NCBI GenBank assembly: GCA_016932295.1
Contig: JAFGDC010000183.1
Location: 1-11,877, forward strand
Source of the DNA: a candidate division CSSED10-310 bacterium
GTDB lineage: Bacteria; CSSED10-310; JAFGDC01
Direction of reading: 5' to 3'
DNA: 11,877 nucleotides
Shown: positions 6,621 through 11,877 of the stretch, piece after piece
Layout: the number at the start of each line of letters is the position of its first letter
Numbering within the stretch: the first letter of the stretch is position 1
Program-made: the position numbers and the translations under genes
Notes under the pieces: model-generated
Seen by the model: the letters and a program-made list of their open reading frames with translations, nothing else
Told to the model about the DNA's origin: nothing
Database searches by the model: none

Positions 6621-6678
6621 TAAATTAAAGTTCCAATGAACGACTACGCGGCGAATTCTTCGCCGGACGGGGTATCGG

Positions 6679-6933
6679 ATGGAAACGAGAATGATCGACA
6701 TCGGTGGAAGGTTGCAGGGGGTCTATCTGCGGCCCGAGCTCCACGCGGCGGGAGCGACGAGAAGCGCCTATTGGCGGCAGTGGTTCGAAGCTGACGAGGA
6801 TGTGGTGGAAAACGAGGATTTGCCAGTGGAAGAATTGTTGAGTGTCTGGCATGTCGACACGTTGATCGAGGCGCTGGAGAGTGTCGATCATCCCATGAGC
6901 GCTCACATGATCGATGTGATCATCGATTTTTAA
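6679..6933 (+). CDS. Small acidic protein of unknown function
   Basis: I do not recognise this 84-residue protein. Codon third positions are GC-rich like the confident neighbours. The sequence is strongly acidic in its middle and C-terminal half (for example EADEDVVENEDLPVEELL near residues 37-54). It contains several tryptophans and ends DVIIDF, so it looks like a small soluble, mostly helical protein without signal peptide, membrane segment or cysteines. A good -10 box lies at a sensible distance upstream. Against it, the Shine-Dalgarno is weak (GACGGGGT about 6 bases before the ATG) and Met-5 is a possible start. It is followed by a weak hairpin and T-run overlapping its stop codon, then a perfect inverted repeat, which suggests a single-gene unit. 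It might be an adaptor, an inhibitor or a domesticated small regulator; none can be argued from sequence. Confidence 0.5.
   Translation: METRMIDIGGRLQGVYLRPELHAAGATRSAYWRQWFEADEDVVENEDLPVEELLSVWHVDTLIEALESVDHPMSAHMIDVIIDF
6910..6931 (+). terminator. Weak terminator-like hairpin over the small gene's stop
   Basis: ATCGAT (6910-6915) and ATCGAT (6922-6927) pair around a 6-base loop and are followed directly by T residues up to 6931. The stem is AT-rich and would be unstable. It overlaps the last codons of the small gene. Confidence 0.25.
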
Positions 6934-6957
6934 AGCTGGTTTCGGGGCGCATTGCAT

Positions 6958-6972
6958 CCAGTGGACCACTGG
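6958..6972. promoter_or_regulatory. Perfect inverted repeat CCAGTGG-A-CCACTGG
   Basis: A 7-bp perfect dyad around one central A lies 25 bases after the small gene's stop. There is no following T-run, so an operator or protein-binding site is more likely than a terminator. A half-site copy, CCACTGG, also occurs in the PEPCK leader at 2875-2881. Confidence 0.35.
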
Positions 6973-7147
6973 TTCCAGGCGTTGGCATGTGTGGGGGTGA
7001 CACGGGTCATATCAGGCTTGGGGATGCGAAGGCGAAATCGGTTGGTCCACCGTCCGTCTCTGCTTATTTCCAGTGAAATGCCGGGCCGCGCGGCTGGTCG
7101 CGATGGAAGGCGGCGCCGGCCGGGTCCCGGTCCTTCAATTCCGGCTC

Positions 7148-7177
7148 TTCATAGGCGGTGGACGGATGTGGTATGCT
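7148..7177 (+). promoter_or_regulatory. Candidate extended -10 promoter of the aminotransferase
   Basis: TATGCT (7172-7177) is preceded directly by TGG, the extended -10 element, and by TTCATA (7148-7153) 18 bases upstream. Each hexamer matches four of six consensus positions. Transcription would start about 75 bases before the GTG start codon. Confidence 0.35.
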
Positions 7178-7247
7178 ACTGGTCATGGGTCAAGACGGGA
7201 TTGAATGCCATGTCACCGGCCGGAAGCGGTTACGGTTTCGCGGTACC

Positions 7248-7254
7248 AAGGAGG
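7248..7254 (+). promoter_or_regulatory. Ribosome binding site selecting the aminotransferase GTG start
   Basis: AAGGAGG is followed after 5 bases by GTG (7260). The ATG at 7255 that abuts the site is out of frame, and the in-frame ATG further upstream (7158) has no ribosome site. Confidence 0.7.
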
Positions 7255-7259
7255 ATGTC

Positions 7260-8462
7260 GTGAACGAACTCGCCCTGTTACGCAGCTACTCCGGCATTGC
7301 CACCAGGCTGCGGCCGTCCATCATCAGGGAACTGCTCAAGGCGATTGCCAAGCCCGGGGTCATTTCGTTCGCCGGTGGGTTGCCGGCGGAGGAGATATTC
7401 CCGGCGGAAGGCGTAAGGAATTGTTGCTGCCAAGTGCTCGACAGCGATCCCGCCTGCCTGCAGTATGGTCCCACCGAAGGTTTTACCGGTCTCAAGGACG
7501 AGATCATCAAGTGGCTGTCCACCAAGGGGATTCACGCCACCCATGACATGATCACCTTCGCCACCGGCGCCCAGCAGGCGGTATCGTTGTTGGCCACGAT
7601 TTTTCTCGACGAGAATGACCTGGTGCTCGTGGAGGAGCCCACGTATCCTGGCTCAGTCTCGGCCATCGACTTGCAGCGGCCCGAATTCCGTGTCTTGCCG
7701 TCGCTGCCTGACGGGCACCTGGACATGGAACGGATCGAACGCCAGATGCGGTATGCGGGTTGCAAGCCCAAGCTGGTTTACCTGGTGCCGACCTTCGCCA
7801 ATCCAACCGGCAAGACCATTTCCCAGGAGAATCGAGACATTTTGCTCATGCTGGCCCACCGTTATGGGTTCCCTATCATCGAGGACGATCCTTATTATGA
7901 TTTGCGTTATGCCGGCACGCCGGTTCCTCCGATGAAGGCCCTGCCCGGTGGTGAGCAGGTGATTCACCTGGGATCATTCTCCAAGGTCCTCGCGCCGGGT
8001 TTCAGACTGGGATACATCGTCGCCGAGCCGGAATTGATCAAAAAGTTCGTGGTGTTGAAGCAGGCGGTGGACATGGAGAGTTCCGGTTTCCTGCAGAGGG
8101 TGGCCGCCGCCTTCCTGGCGCGGGGTTACATGGAACCACACCTGGCGCGGCTCAAGGCGGTCTATGGCGAGCGCTTGGCAGCCATGGCGACGGCGCTGCG
8201 TGATCACATGCCGGAAGGCACATGGTGGATGGATGTTCAGGGTGGCATGTTCATCTGGCTCACGCTTCCCGAGCGCATCGATACGGAGGTGCTTCTGTCT
8301 GCGGCGCTGGAGCGTGATGTCGCGTATATTCCCGGGCGTCCTTTCTGTATCGGCGGCGGCGGCAAGAATTCCATGCGCCTCAATTTTACGAATGCCGCGC
8401 CGGACCTTATCAGGGAGGGTATCGGTCGACTCGGGGAGCTGTTTGCCGCTGCCCTGGGTTGA
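7260..8462 (+). CDS. PLP-dependent class I/II aminotransferase (LysN/2-aminoadipate aminotransferase-like)
   Basis: The 400-residue cytoplasmic enzyme should transfer an amino group from an amino acid to a 2-oxoacid using pyridoxal phosphate. It has the fold-type I set in order: an N-terminal stretch with ISFAGGLP (typical of LysN/KAT-II and MocR-related enzymes), YGPTEGF, NPTG for the cofactor ring, EDDPYYDLRY with D210 and Y213 near the pyridine ring, GSFSKVLAPGFRLGY with K242 as the Schiff-base lysine, and R373 in SMRLNFT for the substrate carboxylate. No DNA-binding domain precedes it, so it is not a MocR regulator. Length matches LysN. The family acts on 2-aminoadipate, kynurenine, leucine and aromatic amino acids, and the exact substrate cannot be chosen. 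It appears to be a single-gene unit; the next gene begins 206 bases later with its own promoter. The start is GTG, supported by a strong Shine-Dalgarno; an ATG 34 codons upstream is not supported. Confidence 0.92.
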   Translation: MNELALLRSYSGIATRLRPSIIRELLKAIAKPGVISFAGGLPAEEIFPAEGVRNCCCQVLDSDPACLQYGPTEGFTGLKDEIIKWLSTKGIHATHDMITFATGAQQAVSLLATIFLDENDLVLVEEPTYPGSVSAIDLQRPEFRVLPSLPDGHLDMERIERQMRYAGCKPKLVYLVPTFANPTGKTISQENRDILLMLAHRYGFPIIEDDPYYDLRYAGTPVPPMKALPGGEQVIHLGSFSKVLAPGFRLGYIVAEPELIKKFVVLKQAVDMESSGFLQRVAAAFLARGYMEPHLARLKAVYGERLAAMATALRDHMPEGTWWMDVQGGMFIWLTLPERIDTEVLLSAALERDVAYIPGRPFCIGGGGKNSMRLNFTNAAPDLIREGIGRLGELFAAALG

Positions 8463-8562
8463 GCATGACGGCTTGATCTGAAGGTTGTTCCGCCGCCTCT
8501 CGCGGTTACCGGCAAGCCGATGGCCGGGCGTGGCGGACCGCGGTGGTCGCGGCGATCCTCAT

Positions 8563-8592
8563 TTGCATCTGGAAATTGGTTGTCAGTATAAT
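8563..8592 (+). promoter_or_regulatory. Candidate promoter of the C25 peptidase gene
   Basis: A perfect TATAAT (8587-8592) lies 18 bases after TTGCAT (8563-8568). Transcription would begin near 8599, giving a leader of about 70 bases. Confidence 0.5.
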
Positions 8593-8668
8593 GGCTTTTG
8601 CTTGTTCATCTTCAGGACAGGCAGGGATGCATCTGTTCGAGGGGGATACAAAATTCAAGGGGGACCAG

Positions 8669-11600
8669 ATGAAGTTGCTTGTGCCACTCTTCCTGCTTCT
8701 TTTCCTGACTATCGGCACCATGGCCCAGCCGATGGCCGCCGAGCGGTTCACGATCCTCGACTCCGGCGGCGATTCCATCAATGTGCGGTATGTCCTCGAT
8801 CAGGAACTCGATGGTGAGGCGGTGACCCGGCTCGATCGATTCTTCACCGGGTTTTCCCATGTTCCCGGAGCGCCGGTGCTGCCTCGCGAGATCTGTATTC
8901 TGGGTGTTCCAGCCGGCGTCGATCTGCGACTCAGCTATGAAATTGTCCGGCATCATGTGCTCGACGGCGTGGTGTTGCCGGTGTACGAGGAAGAGGGTAC
9001 CCGGTATCGAAGTCTCGAAGAGGACGATGATGCCGGGCAGGTGGTTCGGCAGGTAGGTGAAGGCTGGGTTCGAAGCCAGCGGGTGGCGGCATTTTGCGTG
9101 AATCCTGTGCGGTACGACGCGGACTCCCGCCGGGTGGATGTCATTCAGGAAGTGATTCTGTCGATTGACTTCGAGGGGGCGCAGCCGGAAGTGCTGTTTC
9201 GTGCCGATCCTATGGGGTCCGACTTCGAGCGCTCCATGCGCGGCTTGTTGGTCAATTACGACCAGGCACGGGAGTGGCGTGCCGACAACCGGCAATCACT
9301 GGAGGAAAGCGCGGCGTCCCTGTGGCTGCCGCGCGATGAGGACAATGGTGAGTGGTACAAATTCGCCACCGAGGATGCACCTGGCATCACCCGGATTGGC
9401 TCACAACTGGACCTGGTGGGCGAAGATCACACGACCTTCCGGGTGTGGAACCAGGGACGGCAGATCGATGTGTGGTTGGTGGGCATTGAGGATGGCAGCT
9501 TTGATGCCGGAGACTACCTGGAATTCTATACGGAACCATACCGGGAGAATGACGGCGGCTATGATCCCTATACGGATGCCAATGTGTATTGGTTCCAGCA
9601 TGGTGAGGGCAGCGGCCGGCGTTTTCAGACGATGAGCGCGCCGCCGGCCGGGGCGCCGGTGGCGGCGTCCTTCACCGATACGATTCATTTCGAGGACAAC
9701 AAGATCGCGGGGTGGCCGGAGGACAACTGGCTGTGGGAGGAGATCCGCGCCTATGAATCCAAGACGGTGCAGCTCGACGTGGTATCTCCTGACCGTGATG
9801 CAGTGGGAACCGCCTCTGTCACCGTGCATCTGCATGGTGCCACCGATGCCTCCGATGTCGATCCGGATCATCATGTGCGCATATATCTAAACGGGCGGCA
9901 AGTGGGTGATGTCACCTGGGACGGGTTGCAGCCCTTGGAATATGTTGCGGAGATATCCCACCAGGACCTGCTCATCGGCCAGAACCAGTTGCGCATGGAT
10001 GTTCCGGGTGACACGGGGGCGGGGGAACTGGATGCGGTCTGGCTCAACTGGGTGAATGTCACCTACCAGAGGCGCTTCGTCGCGCACGATGACAGGCTGC
10101 GTTTCCGCAGTCCGGAAGGCGCCGCCGGAGCGACCCTTTTTCGGCTCTACAGCTTCGATTCTCCCGTTGTCCACATCTTCAACCTGACCAGTCACAAGTC
10201 ACTGTCGGACATGACCGTGTCCGGTGGAGGCCCGTACACGGTGGAATTCCAGTTGGACCTGTCCGCACCGGCTGAATTCATCGCCAGCGGCACCGGGGCC
10301 ATCGCGCAGCCGGCGGTGACTCATGACGAATCCGCCCGGCTCGCTGAGGAAACCAACCAGGCGGATTACATCATCGTGACGAACGATGAACTGATGCCGG
10401 GCGTGACGCCGCTTGTTCAACTCCAGGAAGGGCGCGGCTATTCAGTGATGACGGTGGATGTGGAGGATATCTACGACGAATTCAGCTGCGGTTTGTTCCA
10501 TCCCCCCGCCATCCAGTCGTTCATGGAGTTTGCCTTTCATCACTGGCAGGCTCCCGCGCCGCAGTTTCTGTTGTTGGTGGGTGACGCCACATGGGACTAC
10601 AAGGGGTATCTGCCGGACGGCGTGAATCGGAACCTGGTGCCCTCGTATGGGAAGGATTTCTATGCGACGGGGAACGGCGCTCCGCCGCCCCGCTTGAAGG
10701 AATCGGGAGGCGATCCGAGGATCGCGGCCAACTATGATTACCTTTACGGCGAGGCAATGGTGGATGAGCAGATGGTCTGCGTGAGCGGCTCCGACAACCT
10801 GCCTGACATGTACTGGGGACGGTTGGCGGTGGACAACCTTGCCGAGCTGGCGATCGTGGTCGACAAGTCGTTCCAGGCGACCTCCATGCGCGCTCCCGAG
10901 AATTGGCGGAAGAACTTGCTGTTCATCACAGGGGGCTTCAATGATTCCGAGCAGGATGCGCTCGGTTTGCAAGTGACCCGCATCACGAGCGACATCATCC
11001 AGCCGGAGAGGAGCGGGCTGACGGTGGACTGGGTGAACAAGGAGATCGACGGATATGATTTCGGTTACTACGAGGAGGACATCCTCCGGGAGATCAACGA
11101 GGGAAAGTTGATGGTGACCTTTCTCGGTCACGCCGGTTCCTGGAGCTGGGAATCCATGTTCGATTTTAACGACATCGACCGCCTTGGCAACCATGGCAGA
11201 CTGCCGTTTGTTCTCAGCATGACCTGTAACACCGTACGGTTCGCGAATCCGCTGGTGGATTCCTTCGGCGAGCACTTCGTGAATACCGCAAATGCCGATT
11301 ACGGCGCCGCGGCGCTCTGGGGCGGCTGTAATTTCGGCGGCTTCTGGTCTGATTATTACCTGGCTCATTCGTTCTTGTTGAATTATTTCCACAACCATCT
11401 GCAGATGATCGGCGCCGCCATCCACGCCGCCAAGACCTACAACCTGTTGAGTAACCCCAGCTACATGGTGATCATTGAACCCTACACGTATCTGGGTGAT
11501 CCGGCTTTGACCTACACCATGGATACGACGCCGTCGGTGGTCATGGGCGGATATTTCGACAAACGAATCAGCGCCTCGACCGGAGGTGAGCTGAACATGC

Positions 11601-11857
11601 TGCTCTACGGCATGGGGTTGGAAGGCATCGGTATCGCCGACGTGGAGCTGTATTACGACGGCATCCCCACCGGCGTCTACATGGTGGACGATGGAACTCA
11701 GCAGGACTTCGGCGCCGGTGACGGCGTTTTCGGCCTGTATTTCCCACTGGCTGGCGGACAAGTGCCCCTGGACACGTACCTGTTGGAGGCGGCGGCCACT
11801 GATTTCTTCGGCAACAAGGCGCGGTTGTGGCCTTATCTGGAGGTTCCCGAAGAGTAG
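8669..11857 (+). CDS. Secreted gingipain-family (C25) cysteine peptidase
   Basis: The 1062-residue product opens with a signal peptide (MKLLVPLFLLLFLTIGTMA, cleavage probably near residues 19-24), so it is exported. Residues ~30-200 resemble the C25 propeptide (PGAPVLP followed by a VPAGVDLRLSYEIV stretch). Residues ~270-560 are beta-rich modules, including a Y-K-F-A-T-E-D-A-P-G-I segment common in large C25 proteins. The peptidase domain runs from about A565 (ADYIIVTNDEL) through VDVEDIYDEF and LLLVGDATWDYKG to LGDPALTY near 942. The likely catalytic pair is H821 in FLGHAG and C853 in SMTCNT, 32 residues apart as in gingipains. About 110 residues of Ig-like sequence end in VPEE, without an obvious type IX secretion C-terminal signal. 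The start is chosen by AAGGGGGA 4 bases upstream and the signal peptide; the frame is open 42 codons further. Substrate preference is unknown. Confidence 0.9.
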   Translation: MKLLVPLFLLLFLTIGTMAQPMAAERFTILDSGGDSINVRYVLDQELDGEAVTRLDRFFTGFSHVPGAPVLPREICILGVPAGVDLRLSYEIVRHHVLDGVVLPVYEEEGTRYRSLEEDDDAGQVVRQVGEGWVRSQRVAAFCVNPVRYDADSRRVDVIQEVILSIDFEGAQPEVLFRADPMGSDFERSMRGLLVNYDQAREWRADNRQSLEESAASLWLPRDEDNGEWYKFATEDAPGITRIGSQLDLVGEDHTTFRVWNQGRQIDVWLVGIEDGSFDAGDYLEFYTEPYRENDGGYDPYTDANVYWFQHGEGSGRRFQTMSAPPAGAPVAASFTDTIHFEDNKIAGWPEDNWLWEEIRAYESKTVQLDVVSPDRDAVGTASVTVHLHGATDASDVDPDHHVRIYLNGRQVGDVTWDGLQPLEYVAEISHQDLLIGQNQLRMDVPGDTGAGELDAVWLNWVNVTYQRRFVAHDDRLRFRSPEGAAGATLFRLYSFDSPVVHIFNLTSHKSLSDMTVSGGGPYTVEFQLDLSAPAEFIASGTGAIAQPAVTHDESARLAEETNQADYIIVTNDELMPGVTPLVQLQEGRGYSVMTVDVEDIYDEFSCGLFHPPAIQSFMEFAFHHWQAPAPQFLLLVGDATWDYKGYLPDGVNRNLVPSYGKDFYATGNGAPPPRLKESGGDPRIAANYDYLYGEAMVDEQMVCVSGSDNLPDMYWGRLAVDNLAELAIVVDKSFQATSMRAPENWRKNLLFITGGFNDSEQDALGLQVTRITSDIIQPERSGLTVDWVNKEIDGYDFGYYEEDILREINEGKLMVTFLGHAGSWSWESMFDFNDIDRLGNHGRLPFVLSMTCNTVRFANPLVDSFGEHFVNTANADYGAAALWGGCNFGGFWSDYYLAHSFLLNYFHNHLQMIGAAIHAAKTYNLLSNPSYMVIIEPYTYLGDPALTYTMDTTPSVVMGGYFDKRISASTGGELNMLLYGMGLEGIGIADVELYYDGIPTGVYMVDDGTQQDFGAGDGVFGLYFPLAGGQVPLDTYLLEAAATDFFGNKARLWPYLEVPEE

Positions 11858-11877
11858 GTTCGGTACCTTTTCACCTC

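Larger units (their letters stand above)
6373..6678. other. Divergent control region between amidohydrolase and small acidic gene
   Basis: No convincing gene lies here. The half next to the amidohydrolase is GC-rich and contains the inverted repeat at 6502-6537, which would fall in that gene's leader. The part from 6541 to 6640 is strikingly AT-rich for this genome. It holds the 9-A tract flanked by ATGCAA/TTGCAT and the TATAAT box. Because ATTATAAT (6613-6620) is its own complement, the same site offers a -10 box to the minus strand (6618-6613), with only a poor -35 (GTTCAT). The amidohydrolase may thus have a long leader of about 230 bases. Confidence 0.45.
6934..7259. other. Intergenic region ahead of the aminotransferase
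   Basis: This 326-base stretch holds a perfect inverted repeat (6958-6972), an extended -10 promoter candidate (7148-7177) and the aminotransferase ribosome site. An open frame across it (6952-7263) is rich in Arg and Pro, has no ribosome site, and overlaps the promoter, so it is taken as non-coding. Nothing else is recognisable. Confidence 0.4.

Noticed and set aside
6636..6796. A ~52-codon open frame starting at the ATG at 6636, overlapping the small acidic gene in another frame
   Set aside because: It has no ribosome site, lies almost at the predicted transcription start, and has poorer codon use than the frame starting at 6679.
8463..8560. Short GC-rich inverted repeats after the aminotransferase stop
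   Set aside because: Stems are only 4-5 bp, overlap each other and lack a T-run, so no terminator is called.
10442..11761. A 439-codon open frame on the minus strand inside the C25 peptidase gene
   Set aside because: It runs opposite the conserved peptidase domain and is rich in His and Val from reverse-complemented codons; no motifs and no ribosome site.

Overview
The window is 11,877 bases of GC-rich bacterial DNA, roughly 60% G+C by eye. It carries seven confident genes (one cut by the left edge) plus one likely small gene. No rRNA, tRNA or CRISPR array is visible. The host looks like a Gram-negative-type bacterium: it has bacterial promoters and strong Shine-Dalgarno sites, an exported gingipain-family (C25) peptidase and a membrane-anchored Asp-box propeller. 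The PEP carboxykinase is of the divergent kind I associate with Thermococcales archaea. That mix would suit an uncultured lineage of the FCB group or a neighbouring candidate phylum, but the phylum is a guess.

Layout. Positions 1-2098, minus strand, hold a three-gene run: Asp-box propeller, then HAD-IIB phosphatase, then the start of a polytopic membrane protein that runs off the window. A 9-base gap couples the first two. Positions 2099-2956 are a divergent intergenic region. It contains a candidate promoter for each flanking gene and, between them, a ~500-bp non-coding segment with 10-bp direct repeats outside and matching inverted termini inside, the pattern expected of a MITE-like insertion. 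Positions 2957-4843, plus strand, encode GTP-type PEP carboxykinase behind a near-consensus promoter and a leader with a GC-rich hairpin. Positions 4912-6372, minus strand, encode a convergent amidohydrolase/deaminase-type enzyme. Positions 6373-6678 are a divergent, partly AT-rich control region. Positions 6679-6933, plus strand, encode an 84-residue acidic protein of unknown function. Positions 6934-7259 hold a perfect inverted repeat and a candidate promoter. Positions 7260-8462 encode a class I/II aminotransferase of the LysN/2-aminoadipate type with a GTG start. Positions 8669-11857 encode a 1062-residue secreted C25 cysteine peptidase with its own promoter.

How the genes fit together. 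This is not one pathway. PEPCK links oxaloacetate to PEP, and the aminotransferase and amidohydrolase would handle amino acids and heterocyclic amines, so the middle of the window has a loose carbon/nitrogen flavour. Each of these genes appears to have its own promoter. The left minus-strand run may serve envelope or sugar-phosphate chemistry. I found no convincing new multi-gene system. The best unexplained structures are the MITE-like segment, the small acidic gene with its palindromic control region, and the divergent nucleotide site of PEPCK.
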